The notes: generated from the sequence alone by a model not told the origin. Shown: positions 54,074 to 63,327, counted from the stretch's first letter. The stretch: 64,000 bases of DNA from Siminovitchia terrae (GCF_003605405.2 NZ_QYTW02000017.1:1-64000), one strand, 5' to 3'. A program made the numbers and translations.

Positions 54074-55429
54074 ATGAAAACTGAAGTTGAATTGAAGAAA
54101 GGGCTGCCAACAAATGAAACACATCTTTGGAATGCGATCACACGCTATAATCCCGACGCGGAGCCGACAGTGGCCGTATCCGGTGAAGGCTCTTGGTTTA
54201 CAGATGAAAATGGCAACCGCTACCTTGATGGGGTTTCCGGTTTGTGGTGTTTAAACCTTGGTCATGGGAGACAGGAAATCGTTGACGCAGCAGCTGAACA
54301 AATGAAAGCCCTGTCATATTTTCCATTGACAATGAATCATAAGCCTGCTGTACAATTGGCTGGAAAAATCAGCGAACTGCTGGGAGCTGATTATCAGGTG
54401 TTCTTTTCCAACAGTGGCTCTGAAGCAAATGAAACCGCTTTTAAAGTGATCAGACAGTACCATATTCAGACTGGCAATCCAGGAAAATATAAAATTATAT
54501 CTCGATATAGGGGGTACCATGGGGCTACGCTTGGAGCGCTCAGCGCTACGGCACAGGCCAACCGGCGCGTAAAATATGATCCGGGTGTTCCGGGTTTCCT
54601 TCATGTACATCCCCCATACAGCTATCGGTCGCTGTTTGAGGGGACACCTGAAGAAACTGATTTGAAAGCGGCAGATCTTTTGGAAAGTACAATCCAGCAT
54701 GAGGGTGAAGAGTCGGTGGCAGCGTTCATCATGGAGCCGTTCATTTCAGGCGGTGGAGTTATCGTACCTTCTGTGAAGTATATTCAACGTGTTCAGGAGA
54801 TTTGTAAAAAATACAATGTGCTGCTTGTCATGGATGAAGTGGTTTCGGGATATGGAAGAACCGGAGAAATGTTCGGTTTCCAGCATGCCGAAGGAGTTCA
54901 GCCGGACATTGTGACAATGGCTAAAGGGTTGACGAGTGGATATTTACCTCTTGGAGCCACAGCTGTTAAATCAGAGATCTATGAAGTGTTCAAAAAACAG
55001 GGGAAAGACAATCACTTCAGACATGTTTCCACTTATGGCGGGCATCCGGCTGCATGTGCGGTTGCCCTAGCAAATATAACAATAATTGAAAAAGAAAATA
55101 TTGTCGAGCGGGTGAAGGAGTTGGGAGAATCCAAGATTGGAAGACTCCATCTGTTAAGTGATCACAAAAATGTTGGAGAGGTAAGACAGGCAGGCTTCCT
55201 AGTGGGGATGGAAATGGTTGCTGACAAGGAGACGAAAGAACCGCTTGATGATGAAAAAATGGGAAGCATTTTGGCTGAATGCAGGAAGTGCGGATTGATG
55301 ATCGGCAGAAATGGAGATACAGTGCCGGGTTTAAATAATGTAATCATCATTGCACCGCCGCTAACAAGTACTGAAGAAGATTTGGACTTTCTAGTTGAAA
55401 CAGTAGAATCGGTGATTCGTAGTCTTTAA
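54074..55429 (+). CDS. tpa: taurine-pyruvate aminotransferase
   Basis: 451 residues, class III omega-aminotransferase. The phosphate cup is NSGSEANETAFK, the PLP-contact Asp254 is in VMDEVVSGYGRTG and the Schiff-base Lys284 in MAKGLTSGYLPLG. Class III enzymes act on terminal amines. The xsc gene 1.2 kb downstream makes taurine the likely substrate, giving sulfoacetaldehyde and L-alanine from taurine and pyruvate. GGAGG precedes ATG 54074. Without the context, beta-alanine or another omega-amino acid would be equally possible. Confidence 0.87.
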   Translation: MKTEVELKKGLPTNETHLWNAITRYNPDAEPTVAVSGEGSWFTDENGNRYLDGVSGLWCLNLGHGRQEIVDAAAEQMKALSYFPLTMNHKPAVQLAGKISELLGADYQVFFSNSGSEANETAFKVIRQYHIQTGNPGKYKIISRYRGYHGATLGALSATAQANRRVKYDPGVPGFLHVHPPYSYRSLFEGTPEETDLKAADLLESTIQHEGEESVAAFIMEPFISGGGVIVPSVKYIQRVQEICKKYNVLLVMDEVVSGYGRTGEMFGFQHAEGVQPDIVTMAKGLTSGYLPLGATAVKSEIYEVFKKQGKDNHFRHVSTYGGHPAACAVALANITIIEKENIVERVKELGESKIGRLHLLSDHKNVGEVRQAGFLVGMEMVADKETKEPLDDEKMGSILAECRKCGLMIGRNGDTVPGLNNVIIIAPPLTSTEEDLDFLVETVESVIRSL

Positions 55430-55443
55430 AATTTTTCCTTAAA

Positions 55444-55639
55444 TTTAACTTCATTCAGCAGAAGTCTCCTACTTCTGTAAGTGGTGAGATGAATGCATGT
55501 TTGTATTCCATTCAGCGGGAGGTTCAAACCCCAGCTGAATAAAGTTAAAGCCTCCGGCGGATGCCACAGATTTTTAGAGGAAATTTATCGAGCGAAGCTC
55601 GATAAAATCTGGGCATAAATACGCCAAGGCGCATTTGAT
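55444..55639 (+). repeat. 195-bp dispersed structured repeat, copy 9
   Basis: Full-length copy with GGGAGGTTCAAACCCCAGC. It lies between tpa and the lysR gene and ends one base before the region ACTCGGGAGG that supplies the lysR ribosome site. Confidence 0.92.
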
Positions 55640-55659
55640 AACTCGGGAGGAAAGCAGCA

Positions 55660-56574
55660 ATGGATTACGAAAGGTTGAAAACATTTATAGCAGTTGCTGA
55701 AAAGAAGAGTTTTTCCGAGGCGGCCAAAATATTGTATGTAACGCAGCCAACCATTTCGGCACAAATCAAGGCGCTGGAGGAAGAGGTTGGGACAAAGTTG
55801 TTTGAACGTACAACAAAAAAGGTGGAAATGACTCAATCCGCTGCAATTTTATTGAAATATGCTAAAAAAATCATTCATTTGAGCGACTCCGCTCAGAAGG
55901 AGATTTTGAAATTTGAGGACTGCATGTATGGGGATTTGAAAATAGGCTGCAGCTTCACAATAGGAGAATATGTCCTTCCTGAGTTCTTGAAATTATTTAA
56001 AGGTGATTATCCACTCATTCAGATGAGTGTTGATATCACCAATTCCAATAACATTGTATCGAACATTAAGGATCAATTTATTGATGTGGGATTGATTGAA
56101 ACGCCGATTGATGATGATCAGATTGTTGTGGAGCCTTTTATGGAAGATCAATTGATTCTAATTGCTGCGCCAGGCTATTTCCCCGATAACGAAATTACCA
56201 TCTCGGCAGGACGTTTAAAGGATATTCCCTTAATAGTAAGGGAGAAGGGTTCGGGGACCAGAGCTGTTGTGAACCAGTATTTGCGTCAGACAGGAATTAC
56301 GGAGGATGACTTAAACCTGGTAATGGAGCTTGGAAGTACTGAAGCAGTCAAATCCACTGTATCGGCTAGACTTGGGGTTTCGATCATATCAAAAAGTGCA
56401 ATCAAAAAAGAGCTCAAACTCAAACTTTTGAAAGCTTATCCGATTAAAGACCTTTCCTTTTACCGGCATTTTTACATCGCTTGTAGAAAGGATGTAGTTT
56501 TAAAACAAACCACAGAATTATTTATGGGACAATTGAAAAACAGCATGGTAAAAAGTGAAAAAGGTGTTTCATAA
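55660..56574 (+). CDS. LysR-family transcriptional regulator
   Basis: 304 residues. The N-terminal winged helix is LKTFIAVAEKKSFSEAAKIL, then VTQPTISAQIKALEEEVG. The periplasmic-binding-like effector domain resembles the CysL/CbbR branch (GDLKIGCSFTIGEYVLPEF; REKGSGTRAVVNQYL). Its place between tpa and xsc suggests an activator of xsc. Relatives in the CysL branch control sulfite handling, which would fit since Xsc releases sulfite. GGGAGG lies before ATG 55660, directly after repeat copy 9. Confidence 0.9.
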   Translation: MDYERLKTFIAVAEKKSFSEAAKILYVTQPTISAQIKALEEEVGTKLFERTTKKVEMTQSAAILLKYAKKIIHLSDSAQKEILKFEDCMYGDLKIGCSFTIGEYVLPEFLKLFKGDYPLIQMSVDITNSNNIVSNIKDQFIDVGLIETPIDDDQIVVEPFMEDQLILIAAPGYFPDNEITISAGRLKDIPLIVREKGSGTRAVVNQYLRQTGITEDDLNLVMELGSTEAVKSTVSARLGVSIISKSAIKKELKLKLLKAYPIKDLSFYRHFYIACRKDVVLKQTTELFMGQLKNSMVKSEKGVS

Positions 56575-56647
56575 TCTGTTTCAGGCAACATATGTTGTTG
56601 GTGATAAATTTTTAAAAGACATATGACATATTAAAGGAGGAAGTGAA

Positions 56648-58426
56648 ATGGTCCAACAAGAAACGGTAAAACAAAAAATTGCAACAGGTCAAAAATTGAA
56701 AATGACGCCGAGTGAGGCAATAGTTGAAACACTTGTACAGGAAAATGTAAAGGAAATTTACGGGATTGTAGGATCTGCTTTTATGGATATGCTTGACTTG
56801 TTTCCGACAGCAGGTATCAGATTTATCCCAGTCCGTCATGAACAAAGTGCTGCGCATATGGCTGATGCTTTTACAAGAGTATCAGGTACAGCAGGTGTCG
56901 TTATTGGGCAGAATGGGCCGGGGATTACAAATATGGTGACATCTGTGGCAGCCGCATACCAGGCGCATACTCCGATGGTTGTCATTTCTCCTTCCGCAGG
57001 AACTCCGACGATCGGGTGGGATGGATTCCAGGAGGCGGATCAGGTATCGATCTTTAAATCGATAACTAAAGAAACAGTTCGAGTGACACATACAAGCCGC
57101 GTAGCCGACTGCCTGCGTACGGCCTTCAGAATCGCTTATGCTGAACGCGGTCCGGTTTTATACGATATTCCTCGAGATCTTTTTTATGGAGAGCTGGAAG
57201 ACCAAATCCTTGAGCCGCATCAATACCGTACGGATGCTAGAGGAAGCGGTGACCCTGCATTGATTCAAAAAGCAGTTGAACTACTGAAGGACGCGAAAAA
57301 CCCGGTCATCATTTCGGGACGTGGTGCCGTTGATGCCGATGGAGTAGAAACAGTTGTAAAAATAGCTGAACATTTATCTGCGCCAGCTGCAGTATCTTAC
57401 ATGCATAATGACGGATTCCCAGCAGATCACCCATTGGCTGTTGGGCCGATTGGCTACATGGGAGCAAAATCAGCTATGCGTACATTGAAAGATGCTGATG
57501 TATTGCTCGCCATCGGAACACGTTTGTCTGTATTCGGAACGCTGCCTTGCTATGATATCGATTACTTTCCTAAAAATGCGAAAATCATTCAAATTGATAT
57601 CAACCCTCGAAATATTGCAAGAACGCACCCGGTTGAGGTGGGAATCATCGGAGACGCCAAAGCAGCCAGTGAAGAGTTGTATAATCAATTGTTGAAAGCT
57701 CAGCCTGAGCCTGCTCAAAATGCAGATCGCATGGCAGAAGTTGCAAAAAGTAAAGAAGCATGGGAGCAGGAATTGGTTGATCTTGCAATGGAACCAGGCA
57801 GTCCGATCAATCCGCGGAGAGCCCTTTTGGAACTGACTAGAGCACTTCCTGAAAACACAATTATTTCGACTGATATTGGAAACGTATCATCAACAGCAAA
57901 TGCTTACTTGAAATTCAACAAAACAAGACGCCATATTGCAGCGCTGACTTTCGGAAATACTGGGTTTGCATACCCTGCGGCGATGGGTGCACAGCTAGCT
58001 GAACCTGATACTCCTGTAGTAGCTATCATCGGAGATGGCGCATGGGGAATGAGCTTGCACGAGGTGAGCACAGCTGTTGAACAGAACATCCCTGTCATTG
58101 CATGTGTATTCAATAATAAATCTTGGGCTGCAGAGAAGAAGAACCAAGTAGATTACTATGACAACCGCTTCATCGGTTCCGACATCGAAGCTCCTGATTT
58201 CGCTGAAGTGGCAAGATCAATGGGGGCACTTGGTTATACAATCGACAAGCCGGAAGATATTGCCGGAGTAGTAAAAGAAGTATTGGAGAAAAGAAAGCCT
58301 GCAGTCCTTAACATCTTTGTCGATGGAACACAACTCGCTCCGCCGTTTAGAAGAGATGCTCTGAAAATGCCAACACGCTTCCTGGATAAATACAAACACC
58401 TTGATCATGAGAATTGGAAAAAATAA
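56648..58426 (+). CDS. xsc: sulfoacetaldehyde acetyltransferase
   Basis: 592 residues, thiamine-diphosphate enzyme. The activating glutamate is in [18 protein letters not shown]. The middle domain is followed by the ThDP/Mg motif [19 protein letters not shown]...NN, split as usual. The [20 protein letters not shown] start and [19 protein letters not shown] are typical of Xsc and not of acetolactate synthase. It converts sulfoacetaldehyde and phosphate to acetyl phosphate and sulfite. GGAGGAAG precedes ATG 56648. A terminator follows at 58446. Confidence 0.95.
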   Translation: MVQQETVKQKIATGQKLKMTPSEAIVETLVQENVKEIYGIVGSAFMDMLDLFPTAGIRFIPVRHEQSAAHMADAFTRVSGTAGVVIGQNGPGITNMVTSVAAAYQAHTPMVVISPSAGTPTIGWDGFQEADQVSIFKSITKETVRVTHTSRVADCLRTAFRIAYAERGPVLYDIPRDLFYGELEDQILEPHQYRTDARGSGDPALIQKAVELLKDAKNPVIISGRGAVDADGVETVVKIAEHLSAPAAVSYMHNDGFPADHPLAVGPIGYMGAKSAMRTLKDADVLLAIGTRLSVFGTLPCYDIDYFPKNAKIIQIDINPRNIARTHPVEVGIIGDAKAASEELYNQLLKAQPEPAQNADRMAEVAKSKEAWEQELVDLAMEPGSPINPRRALLELTRALPENTIISTDIGNVSSTANAYLKFNKTRRHIAALTFGNTGFAYPAAMGAQLAEPDTPVVAIIGDGAWGMSLHEVSTAVEQNIPVIACVFNNKSWAAEKKNQVDYYDNRFIGSDIEAPDFAEVARSMGALGYTIDKPEDIAGVVKEVLEKRKPAVLNIFVDGTQLAPPFRRDALKMPTRFLDKYKHLDHENWKK

Positions 58427-58445
58427 ATACAAGGTTAAAAACTTC

Positions 58446-58480
58446 AGCCCGTTAGGTGGAAGCCTGACGGGCTGATTTGT
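58446..58480 (+). terminator. terminator of xsc
   Basis: AGCCCGTTAGG and CCTGACGGGCT arms around TGGAAG, followed by GATTTGTTT. Confidence 0.75.
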
Positions 58481-58498
58481 TTGAGCTTAGGGTGTTTA

Positions 58499-59290
58499 CG
58501 AAAATACTCTTCGGAATTTAGAAATACTACTCACTTTGCGAAAATACTCTTCGGAATTCAGAAATACTACTCACTTTGCGAAAATACTCTTCGGAATTCA
58601 GAAACACTACTCACTTTGCGAAAATACTCTTCGGAATTCAGAAATACTACTCACTTTTACGAAAATACTCTTCGGAATTCAGAAAAACTGTTCACTTTGC
58701 GAAAATACTCTTCGGAATTTAGAAATACTACTCACTTTGCGAAAATACTCTCCGGAATTCAGAAATACTACTCACTTTGCGAAAATACTCTTCGGAATTC
58801 AGAAACACTACTCACTTTGCGAAAATACTCTTCGGAATTCAGAAATACTACTCACTTTTACGAAAATACTCTTCGGAATTCAGAAAAACTGTTCACTTTT
58901 GCGAAAACACTCTTCGGAATTTAGAAAAACTGTTCACTTTGCGAAAACACTCTTCGAAATTTAGAAATACTACTCACTTTGCGAAAACACTCTTCGGAAT
59001 TTAGAAATACTACTCACTTTTCGAAAATACTCTTCGGAATTCAGAAATACTACTCACTTTTACGAAAACACTCTTCAGAATTCAGAAAAACTACTCACTT
59101 TTCGAAAACACTCTTCGGAACTTAGAAATACTACTCACTTTGCGAAAACACTCTTCGGAATTTAGAAATACTACTCACTTTGCGAAAATACTCTTCGGAA
59201 TTCAGAAATACTACTCACTTTTACGAAAATATTCTTCAGAATTCAGAAAAACTGCTCACTTTGCGAAAATACTCTTCGGAACTCGGAAGG
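58499..59290 (+). repeat. tandem array, 20 units of 40 bp
   Basis: Unit: CGAAAATACTCTTCGGAATT followed by CAGAAATACTACTCACTTTG, 40 bases, some units 41 (TTTTACG). I count 20 occurrences of the CTCTTCGG-type core. Each unit centres on an imperfect palindrome TTCxGAATTCxGAA. Variants AAACTGTTCAC and ACACTCTTC recur in patches, so the array grew by duplicating groups of units. A unit is not divisible by three, and frames of 140 codons through it simply repeat every 40 residues. Confidence 0.95.
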
Positions 59291-59296
59291 TGGACT

Positions 59297-59530
59297 ATGA
59301 CGTACTTTTGTTTTAATTTATGGAGCGTCGATTGCTACTCCATGTGGGCTGATGATGAACCGATAATGCCATTATGGGCATGGGCGATTATCCATTCAGT
59401 CGCTGGATTCAGATTAATATGGTTTGGCAGGTATAAAATTTTTGAAAAAGTGATAACAGTTTTGATTGGTATTATGTTCCTTGCTGTTGTTTCAAAGGAA
59501 GTAAAGCCTGAGTTTAGGAAAATGGAATAA
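59297..59530 (+). pseudogene. Nramp-type metal transporter fragment
   Basis: From ATG 59297 a 77-codon frame reads LWAWAIIHSVAGFRLIWFGR then YKIFEKVITVLIGIMFLAVV. This matches the middle of Nramp (MntH-like) transporters, where a helix is followed by a GRYxxxEK loop and the next helix. Helices before and after are missing and the tail KEVKPEFRKME is unrelated. The 40-bp array runs straight into it at 59290, so the array may have arisen within or replaced the rest of the gene. Confidence 0.55.
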
Positions 59531-59584
59531 TACAGCATTGATCCTTGTCATCGTTATATTTTAAAATTGGGCTTGCCAAATTCA

Positions 59585-59757
59585 TTTAACTTGATTCTGC
59601 AGAAGTCTCCCACTTCTATAAGTGGTGAGATGAATGCATATTGATATTCCATTCAGTGGGGGTTCAAACCCCGGTTAAAGCCTCCGGCGGATGCCACAGA
59701 TTTTATCGAGCGAAGCTCGATAAAATCTGGGCGCAAATACGCCAAGGCGCATTTGAT
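59585..59757 (+). repeat. 195-bp dispersed structured repeat, copy 10 (internally deleted)
   Basis: 173 bp. It lacks most of the GCTGAATAAA arm (ACCCCGGTTAAAG) and the CAGAGGAAAT segment before ATCGAGC. With copy 11 in opposite orientation at 61528 it flanks the permease gene. Confidence 0.9.
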
Positions 59758-59777
59758 TTTTTCATCCTTTAACAGCG

Positions 59778-59809
59778 AAAAGCTGCGGCATTGTCCGCAG
59801 CTTTTGTTT
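59778..59809. terminator. bidirectional terminator at the end of the permease gene
   Basis: AAAAGCTGCGG and CCGCAGCTTTT, eleven perfect pairs around CATTGT, with T's on the right. It lies just beyond the permease stop on the minus strand. Confidence 0.75.
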
Positions 59810-59813
59810 CAAA

Positions 59814-61304
59814 CTATTTCGCTTCAGGTTCCGTGGCCATGGATTCGGCGGGGCTTTCCTTATCCCTGAAATCTCCCAAGATATAGTGATCCAAATCTTT
59901 TTCGGGTATTTCTTTGTAATTTTTATACCTTATAAGGAAGAAGATGCCTCCAAGTGCCACCCAGACAAGCAGGACAATCCAGGAAGGCGTACCCAAAAAT
60001 CCTGGAGAGCCGGGAACTACTAATAATAGAAAGAAGCCGATACTGCTGATGACTCCAATAAGTGCAACAAGCTTTCTCCCAGGAGCAACGAGGAGAATAC
60101 CCCTTACTTTTCCAGTGTCTTGATCAGACCATTTAAAAAGGCGGTAGGCAACAAAAGTGGTGTAAAAGTAAGCGATCGTTACGCCCAAGGCAGCCATGTC
60201 AACGACCCATAATAATGCTTGCCTTCCGAAGAACGGGGCAATGAGGCAAGCGGCCATTGTAAACCAGATACCCAATTTTGGAGTTGCGTATTTAGGGTGC
60301 AATTTTCCGAATGAATCCGGAATGACTTTAGCCCTACCCATCGCAAACAGGAGCCGGCTCGTTGATACATAGAAACCGTTTAGACCTGTAAAAATTCCCA
60401 TCATAACTGCAAAAGCAAGTATAAGGACGCCAACTCTGCCAAATGCATTTTCAACAATTGTACCTGTACCCCACATATATCCCGCATCAACTGTATTGAT
60501 CCAAGGCATGCCAACACCAGTGGCAATGATAAGGAAGGCATAAGTCAGGCCCGCACAGATCAACGCCCAAAATATTAGCTTGAATGATTTGCTTGGATGG
60601 AAATCAAATTCTTCAGCTGCTTGCGGGATATTGTCAAAGCCGACATAAGCCCATGGTGCAATGGCTATGATGGCTGCTATAGCTGCAAGGGAAGACGTTC
60701 CAGGTTTAAAAAGCGGCTGTAAATTCTCCATCGAGCTTGAAGGGTGAAAGACCATTCCCACTGTCAAAAGGATAATCGCTATCACAAGCCCTACGCAAAA
60801 GATGAACTGTGAGAATCCCGAAAGGCTTGCTCCACGAATGTTTAAATAGGCAAAGAAAATTAAAGCGAGACAAGCAATGATGACTTCACCAAAAGTGACG
60901 TCCCATCCGGCAATAGTGTAAAGGTGGCCTTTCGTAAAGAAAGCGGGCATTGTGAATTTTGCCAACAGGGCTAAAGCAGAAGCATTCAAAGCAACGATTG
61001 ACATATAGCCAAGTGTCAGGAACCACCCGCAAAAGAATGCATGATATCTTCCAAGCCCGTAATAGGCATATGCAAATTCTCCTCCCGAGACTGGCAGTTT
61101 TTCGACGAGATAGCCATAGCTCACACCAATTACAATCATAAGAAGCGCTCCGATGGAATAACCAATAATGACACCAAGAGGCCCTGCCATTGACATCCAG
61201 TCCACAGGCAATACAAAGGCTCCCCAGCCGATACAGGATCCGAAAGCGATGGCCCAAACCCAATGAGGCTTTAACGTCTTTGCCAGCTGCTGCCGTTGTT
61301 CCAT
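59814..61304 (-). CDS. APC-superfamily amino acid permease
   Basis: 496 residues, twelve helices. Helix 1 carries the unwound SCIGWGAFVLP; GGEFAYAYYGLGR and a mid-protein APWAYVGFDNIPQAAEEF are typical of APC transporters. The ATG at 61304 follows AAGGAGG on the minus strand; the frame open to 61403 has no such site. A cre-like site sits 29 bases upstream. Placed between xsc and the glycolate genes, it may import taurine or another amine, but the sequence does not fix the substrate. It is opposite to its neighbours and lies between inverted repeat copies 10 and 11. Confidence 0.88.
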   Translation of the reverse strand: MEQRQQLAKTLKPHWVWAIAFGSCIGWGAFVLPVDWMSMAGPLGVIIGYSIGALLMIVIGVSYGYLVEKLPVSGGEFAYAYYGLGRYHAFFCGWFLTLGYMSIVALNASALALLAKFTMPAFFTKGHLYTIAGWDVTFGEVIIACLALIFFAYLNIRGASLSGFSQFIFCVGLVIAIILLTVGMVFHPSSSMENLQPLFKPGTSSLAAIAAIIAIAPWAYVGFDNIPQAAEEFDFHPSKSFKLIFWALICAGLTYAFLIIATGVGMPWINTVDAGYMWGTGTIVENAFGRVGVLILAFAVMMGIFTGLNGFYVSTSRLLFAMGRAKVIPDSFGKLHPKYATPKLGIWFTMAACLIAPFFGRQALLWVVDMAALGVTIAYFYTTFVAYRLFKWSDQDTGKVRGILLVAPGRKLVALIGVISSIGFFLLLVVPGSPGFLGTPSWIVLLVWVALGGIFFLIRYKNYKEIPEKDLDHYILGDFRDKESPAESMATEPEAK

Positions 61305-61332
61305 TAAAAAACCCTCCTTCATTTCCGTTGTA

Positions 61333-61347
61333 TAAAAGCGCTTACAA
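61333..61347 (-). promoter_or_regulatory. CcpA cre site candidate for the permease
   Basis: On the minus strand TTGTAAGCGCTTTTA matches WTGNAANCGNWNNCW with one mismatch (T for the late C). It lies between promoter region and start codon, where CcpA would repress in the presence of good sugars. Confidence 0.6.
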
Positions 61348-61527
61348 AGAGGAGTCGTCAAGATGTTAATTAAAATTCTATTCCTTTGATTGGTTGAAAT
61401 CAACGATATCTGATAATTCTAATAATCAGAATGTGCGATATCATTCATGCTTATTTTCTATATATAAAGGTACATGACTCGTCTGTTTTTAATGTTATTC
61501 CGGATAAAAACAAATCAGCACTGCTTA

Positions 61528-61722
61528 ATCAAATGCGCCTTGGCGTATTTGCGTCCAGATTTTATCGAGCTCCGCTCGATAAATTTCCTCTGAAAATCTG
61601 TGGCATCCACCGGAGGTTTTAACTTTATTCAGCCGGGATTTGAAACCCCACTGAATAGAATACCACTATGCATTCATCTCACCACTTACTGAAGTGGGAG
61701 ACTTCTGCTGAATAAAGTTAAA
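61528..61722 (-). repeat. 195-bp dispersed structured repeat, copy 11
   Basis: The only copy in reverse orientation, full length, with TTTGAAACCCC in the loop and a fully AATAAAGTTAAA outer arm on both sides. Confidence 0.92.
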
Positions 61723-61925
61723 CAGTGCTCTTAAGTCTACCGATTATTCTACCCTCACTCCTTTACGAAAAGAAGGAGGAACGGTTGCTACTGATGCTGC
61801 AGGCTTGGTTGATCCGTATTGATCCCCAAATTTATGGCAACTCCCAAAGTATATTGATCCAACACTTCATCTGGAATATTTTTATCATTTCCTGACAGAA
61901 GACGTTTCCCAATGTAGAAGAGTTT

Positions 61926-61953
61926 GTATATTCAAATAATTACTTGAATATAC
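61926..61953. promoter_or_regulatory. perfect inverted repeat upstream of glcE
   Basis: GTATATTCAA, eight bases and TTGAATATAC, ending 31 bases before the glcE start. It is a likely operator; the rest of 61723-61925 shows only a short frame (EGGTVATDAAGLVDPY near 61780) without family likeness. Confidence 0.5.
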
Positions 61954-61984
61954 ATAGGTTTAATGATTAAATGAAGGAAATAAG

Positions 61985-63325
61985 GTGACTTTTACATATA
62001 TGGGGGTGGGTCCAATATCAATATCGGGCAGCTTATTAGTATTGAAGACAGTAGTCCCTAAAGAGCGTTTTGCAGATGGAGAAACGGATCATTTGCTTGG
62101 AAATGGAGGAAGTATCTCGGTATACCCGCAATCGGAAGAGGAGATCGTGAATCTATTATCCTATGCCAATCAATCTGGACAAACAGTTTCTATCGTGGGA
62201 GCCGGAACGAAAAGAGGTTATGGTGGCCTGGCTGAAAGCGCCGATATTTTATTGTCATTAAAAAAGTACAACGGCATTGTTGAGCACATTCAAGGGGATA
62301 TGACGGTCACTGTCAAAGCGGGAACCTGTTTTGGCGACCTTCAAGAATATCTTGCTGATTATGATCAAAGGCTTGCGATTGATCCTTTTTCACCACAGTC
62401 CTCGACTATAGGCGGGATTATTGCCGCAAATGACAGTGGTCCGAAACGGCTCGGTTATGGCTCTGCAAGAGATTCGGTCATTGGCTTGAGGGTTGTGTAC
62501 CCTGATGGGACGTTAATCCGTACTGGCGGCAAGGTTGTAAAAAATGTGGCTGGATATGATATGAATAAATTGTTTATCGGTTCAATGGGCACACTTGGAG
62601 TCTTATCGGAAGTGACACTGAAGCTCAGGCCCCTGCCGAAATATGAGAGCTTAGTTCTTTTATCATTTCCTGAAGATGACTCGGAGCAGATTAGGCAATT
62701 TTCCATCCAGTTGCTTGACTCGATGCTGGAACCCGTAACGCTGGAATTGCTCAATCCGTCATTGGCTGGGAGATTGACTGGAAGTTACAACAAGACATTA
62801 GCAATCGCTTTTGAAGATGTGGAAAGTTCTGTCCTGTATCAAGAAAACGTATTAAGAGATATGAAGCCTGATACAGCGGATTTCAAAGTGCTTTCAGAGG
62901 AAGAAACCCGCACTTTTTGGAAAAAGTTATATGAAAACCCTATCAATGAATCGTCAGAAGAATTGACAGCGTCGGTGAAAATTGGCGTGGTCAATATGGA
63001 CGTGCTTCATATAATAGAAGAAACTACCCAGCTTGAGAGCCCTAGACGCTTAACTATCCAAGCGCATGGGGGATTGGGCCACGGTTTATGCCGGGCAGTA
63101 ATTAAGGGTGAGGAAAGATTGGTAATCGATGCGATGATTCAATTGAGGAGCAAAGCAGAGGAGAGCGGTGGATATGCAACTGTCACCCATTTGCCGTATA
63201 AGCAAAGGAAGCAGATCGATATATGGGGAGAAAAGCCGCCATCCTTTTTCCTTATGGAAAGAATTAAGAAAACGGTTGATCCAAATGGCATTTTAAATCC
63301 GCAAAGATTTTTGGGAGGGATTTAG
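61985..63325 (+). CDS. glcE: glycolate oxidase FAD-binding subunit GlcE-like
   Basis: 446 residues of the FAD-linked oxidase (VAO/PCMH) fold: SVYPQSEEEIVNLLSYANQS, GAGTKRGYGG, PFSPQSSTIGGIIAANDSGP, then GGKVVKNVAGYDMNKLFIGS and LGVLSEVTLKLRP. The GGxVxKNVAGYD stretch is that of GlcE rather than GlcD. GlcE works with GlcD and the iron-sulfur subunit GlcF in oxidising glycolate to glyoxylate. The start is GTG 61985 after AAGGAAATAAG; the conserved part begins at VVPKERF near residue 23. No glcD lies upstream in the window. Confidence 0.85.
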   Translation: MTFTYMGVGPISISGSLLVLKTVVPKERFADGETDHLLGNGGSISVYPQSEEEIVNLLSYANQSGQTVSIVGAGTKRGYGGLAESADILLSLKKYNGIVEHIQGDMTVTVKAGTCFGDLQEYLADYDQRLAIDPFSPQSSTIGGIIAANDSGPKRLGYGSARDSVIGLRVVYPDGTLIRTGGKVVKNVAGYDMNKLFIGSMGTLGVLSEVTLKLRPLPKYESLVLLSFPEDDSEQIRQFSIQLLDSMLEPVTLELLNPSLAGRLTGSYNKTLAIAFEDVESSVLYQENVLRDMKPDTADFKVLSEEETRTFWKKLYENPINESSEELTASVKIGVVNMDVLHIIEETTQLESPRRLTIQAHGGLGHGLCRAVIKGEERLVIDAMIQLRSKAEESGGYATVTHLPYKQRKQIDIWGEKPPSFFLMERIKKTVDPNGILNPQRFLGGI

Positions 63326-63327
63326 GA

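Noticed and set aside
58481-59004. Repeat proteins of up to 147 residues encoded by the array
   Set aside because: Frames are open only because the 40-bp unit lacks stops in several frames. They have no ribosome site, and alternative frames overlap.
58499-59290. CRISPR array
   Set aside because: Units of 40 bp are repeated end to end without unique spacers; the parts between the palindromes are as conserved as the palindromes. No cas gene is nearby.
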